From positions 1 to 32,655 of the forward strand of contig JAKPOE010000336.1 in the NCBI GenBank assembly GCA_029548025.1: 32,655 nucleotides of DNA. The letters run 5' to 3'. The stretch's first letter is position 1, and every line of letters begins with the position of its first letter. A program made the position numbers and the translations under genes. A model generated the notes under the pieces. The model saw nothing but the letters and a program-made list of their open reading frames with translations. It ran no database searches and was not told the DNA's origin. Positions 7,161-20,760 of the stretch are shown here, piece by piece. Source of the DNA: Spirochaetota bacterium (GTDB lineage Bacteria; Spirochaetota; UBA4802; UB4802).

Positions 7161-8144
7161 CTATGGTGTATAAGCATTTATCTCGGCTGCTATAATCTCA
7201 GGTTTAAGTAATGTAAATGAGTCATTATGTAACATCTGCAGGTAGTTTATCTCGCTTGTTGCATAGGGTGGAAATGTAGTGCGCGGGCATATACGAATGT
7301 GTGGCAAAAAGTCAGCATTATTGGTAACACCATACAGTGCCATGTTGAAATTATCAATTTTTTTAGATGCCATATACTGCAAAATTTTTAGTATATAGGT
7401 AATAAAAGTATTGCAATACCTGTAAAAATCTTTCAGGGGGATGTGGTTGTGCAGTATTCCAATAACATCAAACTGTCCCATTGGGGCAAAAGCCACTAAC
7501 CAGGAACTATCGCCCTCAAGTCCTATTATCCGTTCATTTTGTTCTTTTTCGGTATTGATGTAATCATGAAAAAGATTGGGCTTTATTGTTATGTTCGATA
7601 GTATATCGGTATAATAGCTGGAAGGTGTTGAGGATGCAATAATCTGAAAATGAGGATGAACCAGTGAGCTACCGGCAGCCGGCATGTAGTTGCAGTTGAT
7701 TGACTGATAGGGATACTGCACAGGGTCAATGTCGGACAAAAAATTGGTGGCACAGTGAAATGCATCAGAGAGCATATCGTGCGTAAATTTATCAAGAGCA
7801 ACATAATGCTGATCGGTGATGGTTACTACAGCATTGTTTTCATCGTATGGAAATGCATTGGGAAAGCAACGAGCATTGCCCCACGAATACTGCTCTTGAA
7901 GAGGGGGGGTAAACTTTGGGGTCAGAGCATCAATACATTGTGGGCAGAATGGACATGTTTTCTTTGACTCTTCAATGATATGGGTGTTATCGTTGGATGC
8001 AAATTCTTTAAGCGATAGTCCCAGTACACGGCTAACCCTTCCTGTTAACGGACAGTATCTCATTTCATTGACACGTTCTGTTTCTTTAAACTGCTGGAAT
8101 GGGTCCTTTATGGTAATTTTTTTGATCTCTTTTTTTAGTTGCAT
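7161..8144 (-). CDS. GalT-like HIT-superfamily nucleotidyl transferase
   Basis: This 327-residue protein has a zinc-type cysteine pair CPFC (64-67) and the active-site motif in SSLVHPHFQIIAS, with His165 as the expected nucleophile. That corresponds to HPHGQ of galactose-1-phosphate uridylyltransferase. The preceding NYMPAAGSS is also family-like. GalT moves UMP between UDP-glucose and galactose 1-phosphate. The Gly to Phe change in HPH-x-Q and the divergent N-terminus mean the sugar or nucleotide may differ, so I leave the symbol empty. GAGG seven bases before the ATG supports the start. No Leloir-pathway galK or galE is next to it. Confidence 0.82.
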   Translation of the reverse strand: MQLKKEIKKITIKDPFQQFKETERVNEMRYCPLTGRVSRVLGLSLKEFASNDNTHIIEESKKTCPFCPQCIDALTPKFTPPLQEQYSWGNARCFPNAFPYDENNAVVTITDQHYVALDKFTHDMLSDAFHCATNFLSDIDPVQYPYQSINCNYMPAAGSSLVHPHFQIIASSTPSSYYTDILSNITIKPNLFHDYINTEKEQNERIIGLEGDSSWLVAFAPMGQFDVIGILHNHIPLKDFYRYCNTFITYILKILQYMASKKIDNFNMALYGVTNNADFLPHIRICPRTTFPPYATSEINYLQMLHNDSFTLLKPEIIAAEINAYTP

Positions 8145-12177
<4,033 letters not shown>

Positions 12178-12178
<1 letters not shown>

Positions 12179-13857
12179 TGCGGATAATTTATTGTACTGA
12201 TGTTCACGGTGCTTTTGAACGCGTTCGTGAATTGTTATACGAGACAATTGCTGATGTCTATATTATATCAGGTGATCTGGTTGATATCCCATTTTATAAT
12301 ATGGATAGCGCTATTCGTTATTATGAGCTGCAACTTTATTTTAATACCATGCGAAAAAAAATGGGGCGCGATGATATTACAGTAGAAGATTTTGTTGATG
12401 AGCTTATGGATATGCCCCATATTACTGAAGAAGTTGCGGAGTTAGGAGCTAAATATCAGCAGTATACCATTCGTGCTCGAAGGGTCATGCAGCAAAAATA
12501 CAAGGTGCTTGCCAATATTTTTAGTTTTAAACCTCAGGTCCATATATTTGCCCTTCCGGGTAATTATGATATGGATTTAAAGTATACATCACTTCATGAC
12601 AGGGATTTGCATCTACACTGGTATCAGGTGGATGAAGCTGTTATTGCCGGTTATGGAGGTGCTGATACCTTTACTGCCGGTATACCACAAAAATATGTTG
12701 TACCCTATAAAGCTGGAATTGGAATTGATGATCGCAAAAATGAGATGTATAATTTTTTCAAAGCGGTGCGCCCTACTATCATCGCTACTCATCAGCCTGC
12801 TCACGGTGTGCTAGATTGGCTTGCACCTGTTGGTCCTACCGGCTCACCGGCATTAAGAACATATTGTGATAACAATCCTGTAATACTTTGTTTAACCGGA
12901 CATATTCATGGCTCATGGGGTATGCAGGAGGTTGAAAATACGCTATATCTTAATCCATCACCGCTGGGTGATATTACAACAGTCCATCATGATGTGCTTG
13001 AGGGAGGTTTTTTTTATCAGATTGAATTACAGGATTATACAGTAGCTCATGTGCTCTATAGAAAGATATATAATGAACGTGTGTATGATTTAGCGGAATA
13101 TGCTAAAAAAAATGGGAAATGGGTGGAGACTGTCATTGATGATATTCGTTTCAGTGCAAAAAAGAAATTATTGAATGTTGATATGAATGTGCAGCAATAT
13201 TCGCATATACCTGAGATAGAGCTATTTAAAGAAATTAAAAATTTTTTCAGGATGTTCCAGACTGAGGAATCAGAACTGCGTATGGAAAAATTGGAGGAAA
13301 TAGTAAAGCGAGTTGAACCAGCCATAGAGGATATTGCAATGGATGTACTGGGCTCAGTTAATGTTGGTTTGTCGCAGCCCAGTTCGGATATTGATATGGT
13401 GCTCTATTTGCGCTGTGATTTTGAATGTCCTGATCATTTATTGACCTGTGATTGTTGTAAAAATGCTGCACTGTTAATTGGAAATGCATTACAGGAAGAA
13501 TATAAATTTGAGGTGCTTGATTGTATAAACTTAAATGAGGTGGAGAAGGATATCAAAGATAAAAATTATGAATCAGAAACATTGCAACGTTTTGTAGCAT
13601 ACCGTTCTATCTGCCGCCCTATCAATTACAGGGTGATAGCACCTCTTGAGGATATGTTAAATGCTGACATCGAATTTAGAAAAGAAGTTGAAGGGAGCAT
13701 TAGATCATATTTCAGGATATTTGTAACAACTTCACAACATGTTCGTTCATTTAAAAAATATGAAAGTAGATTGAAGAGTGTGGGAATACGCCTCCCTGAT
13801 TCAATACGCAGAAAGATTTTACAGTATCTTCAGAGCGATGAGGATAAGGAAATATAA
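12178..13857 (+). CDS. Metallophosphoesterase-nucleotidyltransferase fusion protein
   Basis: This 559-residue protein has two catalytic-looking halves. Residues 1-280 form a calcineurin-like phosphoesterase: CTDVHG (Asp8, His10), SGDLVD (Asp33), LPGNYDMD (Asn129), ATHQPAHG (His205) and LTGHIHGSWG (His242, His244). All metal ligands are present. Residues about 380-500 look like a polymerase-beta-type nucleotidyltransferase: LGSVNVGLSQPSSDIDMVLY gives the GS motif and the Asp404/Asp406 pair. A cysteine cluster follows (413, 417, 424, 426, 427), possibly metal-binding. The ATG overlaps the lnt stop by one base. Substrates are unknown; an RNA, nucleotide or protein-modification repair role is only a guess. 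Confidence 0.8.
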
Positions 13858-13863
13858 TGTTAA

Positions 13864-14587
13864 TTAATCAAAACTTTTTTTATATTTATAAAACTCAAAG
13901 CTTTTATGAATGCGAATCATTGGGTAGGTAGTGCTGATATACTGTTCAACATCTGGAGCACAGCTATAACAAACTAAAAATGGAATAATTTCACCGTGTA
14001 GCTGGTCATGTAATCGTGAAATCATTTTATTAAAATTATCTGCATCTTTTTTAACCTAATTGAGCTTTACTTTCACCAATTAAATATACATTTGTGCCAT
14101 TTTTGGTACCTTTAGCATAGATGTTAATCTCGTCATAGCGCCCATCAGGGTAGGTAACATATCGTCTATCGACAGTGGTAATAGCAATTCCATATTCTTT
14201 TAAAGCATAATCATGAATATATTTCATAATGGTATCTTCAAGTCCGTAGCCTACTGTATTGGTAAGATCACCCAAAAGTTTTCGTGTAACCTTATGTTCT
14301 TCAACAAGCTGTTTTAATTCTAGCTGAGTTTGTGTTAATGCCTGTGTTAATACATCCATGTGCTGTTCAGTACGTTTTTGAGCTTCAGCGAGCTCTTCCA
14401 TACGCTGTGTTAATGAATCGATGCGTTGTTCAGTGCGTTTTTCAGCTTCAGCGAGCTCTTTCATGACTCTTTGTAAAGCTCTGAAATCAGAACATGTTAC
14501 ATAAAGCTCTTTCAAACGTTCCTCGATAAGATTAATAATCTCTCCTTTTAATTGAGGAGGTAATTTGGATGATGGAGCTGTTGCCAT
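13864..14587 (-). pseudogene. Frameshifted coiled-coil protein of DUF3782/PD-(D/E)XK-like type
   Basis: The intact part runs from ATG 14587, with GAGG nearby; an upstream ATG at 14599 lacks one. It stops early at 14051-14053. The protein opens with a basic helix, then a coiled coil made of 21-residue repeats. A nuclease-like domain follows, with LTNTVGYGLEDT, YDEINIYAKG and VYLIGESKAQLG. At the stop, skipping one base opens a second frame of 62 codons that begins KKDADNFNKMISRLH and ends at 13864. The two parts join as one family member of about 240 residues. A one-base insertion or sequencing error is likeliest. The gene ends six bases from the convergent fusion gene. Confidence 0.72.
14344..14469 (-). 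repeat. Two tandem 63-bp units inside the coiled-coil gene
   Basis: Units 14344-14406 and 14407-14469 are clearly similar. Each encodes 21 residues of the type ELAEAxKRTEQxxDxLTQ, three heptads. A partial third unit precedes them near 14330. Such repeats could change copy number by slippage and alter coiled-coil length in phase. Confidence 0.75.
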
Positions 14588-14908
14588 AATATTCCTCATT
14601 GCTTTTGCGCATTATATATTACTATACACAAATATAGATATACCATGATTTTGTTTCAACTAAAATTTGTAGTAAATTGTAAAATTTTAACGCAACTACT
14701 ATGGTGATCTATTATTTTAGTTGTTTTAATTAACAGTTACAATTATTATTATAAGCGGGGTTTTAATAATTATATTTCTGATATTTTGTTGTGGGCATAA
14801 ATATTTGACAAAAGTTCTATTATTTTTTTTCAATAATGGAAACATGATTTTTCAATGTGCCATACAATAGTTAATTATGATACATTTTAATCATATGTGG
14901 AGCCATAT
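14588..14908. other. Intergenic leader upstream of the hybrid kinase
   Basis: About 320 A/T-rich bases between the divergent coiled-coil gene and kinase. A perfect TTGACA occurs at 14805-14810, but I find no acceptable -10 at 16-18 bases, so I do not call a promoter. No RNA gene or repeat is visible. Confidence 0.5.
14899..14902 (+). promoter_or_regulatory. Ribosome binding site fixing the kinase start
   Basis: GGAG lies six bases before ATG 14909. The in-frame GTG at 14897 would place this motif inside the coding region, so ATG 14909 is preferred. Confidence 0.7.
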
Positions 14909-17900
14909 ATGAGTGATAGCCATAAAAAGCAAAAAACATCAAAACACGATGGAACATCTAATAGAAAGAAAAAACAAATATCATCCACCGTTTCAGGACG
15001 TGATTTACAACAATTAGATTTCTACAACATCATAGCTCAAAAAAGTGCAGATATTTTTACCATTTTTGATATGGATTTTAATATTATTTTTGTAAGCCCA
15101 TCCATTGAAAAAATTTTAGGATTTACGCCCCAGGAGCATAAAAAACGAAAATTAGATCAGATTTTAACGCCCGATTCACTGCAGTCAGCATTCAATGTTT
15201 ATGCAGAAGAGATGGAAAAAGAAAAGGCTGGCAATGTAGATCCCGACCGAAACAGAATTATGGAGTTAGAGCATTATTGTAAAGATGGATCAACCAGATG
15301 GTTAGAGGTAAATTTATCAATGATACGGGATGCTCAGCTAAAGCCTTTAGGAATATTGGCTGTTTCCCGTGATGTTTCTGAGTTGAAAGACATTACTAAC
15401 CAATTAAAAGAAAGTGAAAAACAATATCGTATACTGGTTGAAACTGCAAAAGAAGGGATATGGAGGATAGATAGTAATAATGTAACTACCTACGTCAATG
15501 CAGCGATGGCGGATATGCTGGGATATGCCCAAAAGGAGATGATAGGCAGGCCTATTTTTGATTTTATGTTTGAGGATGATATCCCTGTATTGAAAGAACG
15601 GATTGAAACAAGAAGAGTAATAGGAATTGCTGATGTATATGAGGACAGGAGGAAACGAAAAGATGGCAGTGAGCTGTGGTGTATAGTTTCAGGGCAGCCA
15701 ATAATGGATGAAAAAGGAAAATATATTGGCTCATTTGCAATGTATACAGATATCACCGACAGAAAAAAAGCTGAAGAAAAAATTGCAGAATACAGCACGA
15801 TGATGGAAAATGTTATAGAAGCTACTCAAACTGGCACATGGCAATGGAATCTACAAACTGGAGCCCTTATAATTAATGAAATGTGGGCTCATCTGCTGGG
15901 GTACACTCTTGAGGAACTATCGCCAATTTCTATAAAAACCTGGGAGATGCTAACACACCCTGATGATGTAAAAAAAGCATATGAAGATCTGGTAAACCAT
16001 TATACAGGTGAAAAACCATACTATGAATGTGAAATCAGGATGAAGCATAAACAGGGACACTGGGTGTGGATACTGACGAAGGGAGAGGTGATAGAGTGGA
16101 CGCCTGATAGGCAACCGTTGATGATATATGGCACGCATACCGACATTACCCATTTTAAAGAAACAGAACAGGCTTTAAAAGAATCCCGGCAATTATTGAA
16201 TAATGTTATTAATACAATTCCGGTACGTGTATTCTGGAAAGATAGAAATTTACGATTTTTGGGATGTAATAAACATTTTGCCGTTGATGCAGGATTTGAA
16301 AAGACAGAGGACATCATAGGAAAAACGGACTATGATATGGGGTGGCGCAGTGAAGCAGAACTATACCGCATGGATGATAAGGAGGTAATAGAAACGGGCA
16401 TACCAAAAATTGGATATGAGGAGTCACAAACAGCGCCTGATGGTAGCAACTTGTGGATTAGAACCAGTAAAATACCATTGCGCCTTGGGGATGAGATCAT
16501 AGGGGTACTGGGTACCTATGAAGATATAACAGCAAAAAAATTGGCAGATGAAAAGTTAAAAGAGAGCGAGGAACGCTACAGGTCAATAACTGAAACTACA
16601 CACGATATTATAGTTTTGCATGATATGAATGGGATAATACAATATGTTAACCAGACAGGTATAAATATTGGTGGCTATGGTTATGACGAGATAGTTGGTA
16701 AAAATATACTTAAATTTATTCCTAAAAAATACCATCAATCTATTGTTACATTACATCAGGAGCGCATAAATGGATATATGGGACTTCATCAATATGAGAC
16801 TGAAATTATTAATAAATTAAAGAAAAAAATCCCTGTTGAGGTTGCATCATCTCCAATTGTAAAGAATGGTAAAACGGTTGCAATTCTTATAGTTGCACAT
16901 GATTTAACACAGCGTAAGATGGCAGAGGAACTGCTTGTAAAGAATAAGGAGCGATTGGAATCGATTATTGCTGTGTTACAGAAAGAAGCAAAAACAGAGG
17001 AAGAACTATTTTATCATGTTCTCAATGAAGCTATTAAATTGACGGACAGCACAATTGGATACGCTATGGAATATAATGAAGAAGAAAAAAGATGTTTTAT
17101 TAAAGCATGGTCAGATGTGGTAATGAATCAATGTGCTATTCAAGACAAGCCGGTAATATATAATGTAGAAGGTGCCGGCATATGGGTAGAAACAATTAAG
17201 CAGGCTCGTCCGGTTGTTATTAATAATTACAACGATTATCATCCAGCCAAGAGGGGCTATCCTGAGGGGCATGTGGATATACAACGCTTTTTAGGTATAC
17301 CTGTTTTTAAAGATAACAGGATTGTTGCAACAGTTGGTGTTGCCAATAAAGAAACAGATTATACTGAGATTGATATATTGCAGATTACCATGTTAATGGA
17401 CAGTGCCTGGCAAAAGATTGAGAAGATAAAATCTGAGCAGGCACTTGCAGAAAGTGAGGAAAAGTTCAGAAGTTTGGCAAATTCAACTCCTACTGCAATA
17501 CTTTTATATCAGGATAATAAATGGATTTATGCAAATCCTGCCGCTGTAAATATTGCAGGATATAGCGCAGAGGAATTTTTAAATATGAATTTTTGGGATA
17601 TAGTGCATCCTGATGATAAACAAATAGTGAGGGAGCGGGGTACTAAAAGACAAACAAATGTAGATACTGTGGATAGCTATGAGTTTAGAATAATAGCAAA
17701 GGATGGCAGGATAAAATGGGTGTATTTAAGTGGAGTAAGTGTTATCTACAAGGGGCGTCCTGCAGGGATGATTTCTATTCTTGATATTACCGATCGTAAA
17801 ATGGCTGAAGAGTCACTTATAGAAGAAAAGGAAAAGTTAAGGATTACTTTGCAAAGCATTGGTGATGGTGTTATAGCAACAGATACTAATGGCAGGATTG

Positions 17901-19324
17901 CTGTTATAAATGAAACAGCGCAGCAATTAACAGGTTATTCACAGGAAGAAGCTCAAGGTAAACCGCTCTCTGAAATTTTTGTTATTGTTCATGAACTATC
18001 GAGCAAACCTCTTGACAATCCCGTTGAAAAGGTATTGCAAACACAACAGATTTACGAGCTGTCAAACCATACGATGCTTATAGCGAAAGATGGAACAAGA
18101 CGCATTATAGCCGATAGTGCTGCGCCAATCAAAGATGCAATGGGTAGAATACTGGGTGTTGTTTTAGTATTTAGAGATATGAGCGAAAAAATACGGCTTA
18201 TAGAAGCCGTGCAGCGTACACAGCGTTTAGAATCACTGGGACAATTAGCTGCCGGCCTTGCCCATGATTTTAACAATATATTAGAAGGAGTAATGGGGTA
18301 TATTGGTTTAGCTTCTACCTATATAAAAGATAACAATATCTCTGAGTTATTAGGGGAGGCGTTGAAATCAGTCCAAAGGGCTAAAGGACTTACCGGGCAG
18401 TTATTAACCTTTGCCAAAGGTGGTACACCAATTAAAAAAACTCAATCGGTTATTCCTTTGTTAAAGGATACAGTCAAATTTGCTCTAAGTGGTTCAAATG
18501 TAAAAGCAGAATTTAATTGTGATGAAGATTTATGGAATGCAGAATTTGATTATAATCAGATAGCTCAGGTGATTGAAAATATTGTCATCAATGCTGTGCA
18601 TGCCATGCCAATGGGTGGAACAATTACTGTTGGTGCACATAATATAACATTTGCACTGAATGAGCATCCACTGCTACCTGCCGGCAAATATATTAAGATT
18701 GCAATTGCAGATAAGGGTATTGGAATACCTAAAGACATACTATCAAAAATATTTGATCCTTTTTTTACAACAAAAAGCAAAGGACATGGATTGGGATTGG
18801 CTACAGGCTATTCAATAATAGCACGCCATAATGGCACTATAGAGGTTGATTCCATACCGGGGCAGGGCACAACTTTTTATATTTATCTACCTGCTACACA
18901 ACAAAAGGTTGAAATGGAAGAAAAAAATAAAACGTATGAAAAGAAATTAACGGGAGGGAAGATACTTGTCCTTGATGATGATGCAATGATGCAAAAATTG
19001 ATGATAAGCTTTCTGGAACATTTAGGCTTTGAAGCAATGGCAGTTGAGGATGGGCAAAGTGCAGTTAATTTGTTTCTTCATGAAAAAGAAAAAGGAACTC
19101 CATTCAATGCCTTAATTTTTGACCTTACTGTGAAAGGGGGTATGGGTGGAACAGAGGCAATACAGCTTATACGGCAGCATGATACTGGTGTGCCTGCTTT
19201 TGTTATGAGTGGCTATCATGATGACCAGGTGTTGGCTAACCCTGAGGAGTATGGTTTTAATAATGGATTAAGCAAACCGTTTACTATTGAAGAATTACAA
19301 CATCTACTTGCAAAGTACTTTTAA
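14909..19324 (+). CDS. Soluble hybrid histidine kinase: PAS x5, GAF, PAS x2, HisKA, HATPase, REC
   Basis: This 1471-residue sensor has no membrane segment, so it senses inside the cell. In order (numbered from ATG 14909): five PAS/PAC units at about 40-165, 170-290, 295-415, 425-545 and 555-675, several closing with a DITxxK-type end; a GAF-like domain at about 695-840; two PAS units at about 850-970 and 975-1100. The kinase core has His1119 in LAAGLAHDFNNIL, an N-box with ENIVINAVHAMP, and ADKGIGIP and GHGLGLATG boxes. The receiver has LDDDA, phosphoacceptor Asp1405 in LIFDL and Lys1456 in SKPF. No output domain follows, so a separate phosphotransfer protein or response regulator is expected. 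All signature residues look intact. Confidence 0.93.
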   Translation: MSDSHKKQKTSKHDGTSNRKKKQISSTVSGRDLQQLDFYNIIAQKSADIFTIFDMDFNIIFVSPSIEKILGFTPQEHKKRKLDQILTPDSLQSAFNVYAEEMEKEKAGNVDPDRNRIMELEHYCKDGSTRWLEVNLSMIRDAQLKPLGILAVSRDVSELKDITNQLKESEKQYRILVETAKEGIWRIDSNNVTTYVNAAMADMLGYAQKEMIGRPIFDFMFEDDIPVLKERIETRRVIGIADVYEDRRKRKDGSELWCIVSGQPIMDEKGKYIGSFAMYTDITDRKKAEEKIAEYSTMMENVIEATQTGTWQWNLQTGALIINEMWAHLLGYTLEELSPISIKTWEMLTHPDDVKKAYEDLVNHYTGEKPYYECEIRMKHKQGHWVWILTKGEVIEWTPDRQPLMIYGTHTDITHFKETEQALKESRQLLNNVINTIPVRVFWKDRNLRFLGCNKHFAVDAGFEKTEDIIGKTDYDMGWRSEAELYRMDDKEVIETGIPKIGYEESQTAPDGSNLWIRTSKIPLRLGDEIIGVLGTYEDITAKKLADEKLKESEERYRSITETTHDIIVLHDMNGIIQYVNQTGINIGGYGYDEIVGKNILKFIPKKYHQSIVTLHQERINGYMGLHQYETEIINKLKKKIPVEVASSPIVKNGKTVAILIVAHDLTQRKMAEELLVKNKERLESIIAVLQKEAKTEEELFYHVLNEAIKLTDSTIGYAMEYNEEEKRCFIKAWSDVVMNQCAIQDKPVIYNVEGAGIWVETIKQARPVVINNYNDYHPAKRGYPEGHVDIQRFLGIPVFKDNRIVATVGVANKETDYTEIDILQITMLMDSAWQKIEKIKSEQALAESEEKFRSLANSTPTAILLYQDNKWIYANPAAVNIAGYSAEEFLNMNFWDIVHPDDKQIVRERGTKRQTNVDTVDSYEFRIIAKDGRIKWVYLSGVSVIYKGRPAGMISILDITDRKMAEESLIEEKEKLRITLQSIGDGVIATDTNGRIAVINETAQQLTGYSQEEAQGKPLSEIFVIVHELSSKPLDNPVEKVLQTQQIYELSNHTMLIAKDGTRRIIADSAAPIKDAMGRILGVVLVFRDMSEKIRLIEAVQRTQRLESLGQLAAGLAHDFNNILEGVMGYIGLASTYIKDNNISELLGEALKSVQRAKGLTGQLLTFAKGGTPIKKTQSVIPLLKDTVKFALSGSNVKAEFNCDEDLWNAEFDYNQIAQVIENIVINAVHAMPMGGTITVGAHNITFALNEHPLLPAGKYIKIAIADKGIGIPKDILSKIFDPFFTTKSKGHGLGLATGYSIIARHNGTIEVDSIPGQGTTFYIYLPATQQKVEMEEKNKTYEKKLTGGKILVLDDDAMMQKLMISFLEHLGFEAMAVEDGQSAVNLFLHEKEKGTPFNALIFDLTVKGGMGGTEAIQLIRQHDTGVPAFVMSGYHDDQVLANPEEYGFNNGLSKPFTIEELQHLLAKYF

Positions 19325-19716
19325 TTTATATTTTTTTGCTAAACACTGATAATGATATTCTCTTGATTTTTGCGATATTAAAACAGGTATCTGTTATTGT
19401 ATTTTAAGCATATATGCATGACTCATGCATATTTTAAGGTAGCAATGGGTTGATAATGATGTCATATGTGATAGTTATTGTAAATAATGTGTTAGTATAA
19501 AAGCAGCACAATTTGCAGAGAAATTTGAAAGTTCCTTGCGTATGCATTTATAAGATAATTTATGATGAAAGTCTATACAAACTAAGTAGTAATTGTGTTG
19601 CAACATATCCCGTAACTGTAATTATGATTGATGATTGCCAATGAATTTACAATGAAATAGCATGTACAGGATGTAAACTGTGTGATGAACATCAGGGGAA
19701 TTGATCATTACTGTTA
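19325..19716. other. Convergent intergenic region
   Basis: 392 bases between the end of the kinase and the end of the minus-strand secreted protein. It holds a 21-base inverted repeat described separately. Otherwise it is A/T-rich, with no convincing small ORF or RNA gene. Confidence 0.5.
19412..19432 (+). terminator. Inverted repeat, possible terminator of the kinase gene
   Basis: ATATGCATGA, one C, and TCATGCATAT form perfect 10-base arms, followed by ATTTTAAGG. ATTTTAAG also occurs just before the left arm. The T run is short, and the site is about 90 bases past the kinase stop, so an operator or bidirectional role is also possible. Confidence 0.35.
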
Positions 19717-20211
19717 TTATTGCAGGGTAAAGCTTTTAAACACCCTATTAAAATATTTTTCATAGTTGTAAAAGCTTTTTTCAGGAGCACTGCATTCAAT
19801 GATGTAGGTATACTCCTTTTGCTGTATCATTCGCACCCTGTGAAGAGAATATGTTTTGTTGCGATATGTTGAAATGATTATTCCGCCGTCTTCTAATTTA
19901 TCTTTAATAACGAAGTGTGCGTTGGGATCGGTATCCCATATCTTCCAGGACATATAGTGCAGAATATCATCCGGAGGGTTTTTTAGCTTTATTATTTTAA
20001 TATAGATATATTGAGAATGAGCGCATATAAATTCCAGCGCATCCTGTTTCATCATTTCGGATCTGTCCCATGCGGGCAAATCAACAGAAAAACCAGAAGG
20101 GCTTTGATATGGTGCTACGCAGATATCAGCAAATGTCTGAGTATATAGTAAAAGTATTGAAATATAAAAAAAATTAATAATCAACATTGTTTTTGTTATA
20201 GATTTTTTCAT
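19717..20211 (-). CDS. Small secreted protein of unknown function
   Basis: I do not recognise this 164-residue protein. It has a signal peptide: a basic start (MKKSITK), a hydrophobic core (about 9-24) and a likely signal peptidase I site after TFA at about residue 28. The mature part is about 136 residues, soluble and mixed alpha/beta. It contains SPSGFSVDLPAW near its N-terminus and FKSFTL at its end. The overall shape resembles small periplasmic proteins that start with a 'gfsv.lP.w' strand, but I cannot name the family. No lipobox is present. It diverges from the CBS-PP2C gene across a long spacer that contains repeat copy 1. Confidence 0.72.
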   Translation of the reverse strand: MKKSITKTMLIINFFYISILLLYTQTFADICVAPYQSPSGFSVDLPAWDRSEMMKQDALEFICAHSQYIYIKIIKLKNPPDDILHYMSWKIWDTDPNAHFVIKDKLEDGGIIISTYRNKTYSLHRVRMIQQKEYTYIIECSAPEKSFYNYEKYFNRVFKSFTLQ

Positions 20212-20543
20212 ATAAATTCATATCTTCAAAATTGTGTTATATTAAAAGCACCCACGATAATACTCAATTAAAAAATAAATCATAGATTAGATCAATTATT
20301 TTTTGCAACATATTTTTATAAAAAATATTTTTTAAAAAACAAGTATTCAGTATTGTATACATCTGGATACTACATCAAATAAAGATTAGCTTTACCACTC
20401 CTGATTAAAAAGTAGTGATATATTCATAAAATATTTATAAGCAATTAACTGTTATTTTATATACAATGATTTGTTTATTATATGAAGAATCATTAAAGTA
20501 ATAGCTGAAATGACAATGTACAGGGTTTTATCCTGAGCGGGAA

Positions 20544-20625
20544 ATGTCATGCTGAGCGATAGCGAAGAATCTCGCCGTTTTGTGAACGAATAGATTCTTC
20601 GGGACTGCGTCCCTCAGAATGACAT
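20544..20625 (+). repeat. Dispersed structured repeat, copy 1
   Basis: The core is 20546-20623 (78 bp). Its ends are inverted (ATGTCAT left, ATGACAT right). Inside are GAAGAATCT pairing with AGATTCTTC, and GGGAC-TGC-GTCCC, a perfect 5-bp hairpin. It is the same length as copy 2 at 27955-28032 and, by hand count, identical at about 67 of 78 positions. A possible extra fragment, TCCTGAGCGGG, lies at 20531-20541. It has no coding capacity and resembles REP or MITE-type elements. Confidence 0.8.
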
Positions 20626-20634
20626 GGAAACAAT

Positions 20635-20662
20635 GCCCCCTCGCCTTACCATGGGGAGGGGC
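20635..20662 (+). repeat. G/C-rich imperfect hairpin next to repeat copy 1
   Basis: GCCCCCTCGCC (20635-20645) pairs imperfectly with GGGGAGGGGC (20653-20662). Its base content is unlike the surroundings. It may be a second dispersed element or a remnant. No second copy is seen in the window. Confidence 0.5.
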
Positions 20663-20760
20663 AGGGTTGCGGTGAATAATGCTATTGATAGAGGTGTCCA
20701 TACTTATTAGTATTCATTATAATGATAATGATAATATAATTTCCAGGAGGATATTAGTTC

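Larger units (their letters stand above)
20212..20760. other. Divergent intergenic region with repeats
   Basis: 549 bases. The left 330 are very A/T-rich. The part from about 20530 to 20680 is distinctly richer in G+C and holds copy 1 of the 78-bp repeat and a separate G/C-rich hairpin. Promoters for both flanking genes should be here, but none is clear. AGGAGG precedes the plus-strand gene by ten bases. Confidence 0.6.

Noticed and set aside
14344..14469. Tandem repeats as a CRISPR array.
   Set aside because: The units abut with no spacers and encode in-phase heptads of a coiled coil.
14805..14837. TTGACA upstream of the hybrid kinase as a sigma-70 promoter.
   Set aside because: The only -10-like word (AATAAT) needs a 21-base spacer, so the match is not convincing.
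20212..20760. A tRNA or small RNA gene in the long spacer.
   Set aside because: No T-loop GGTTCRA-type sequence and no cloverleaf; the structured part is explained by the dispersed repeat and hairpin.
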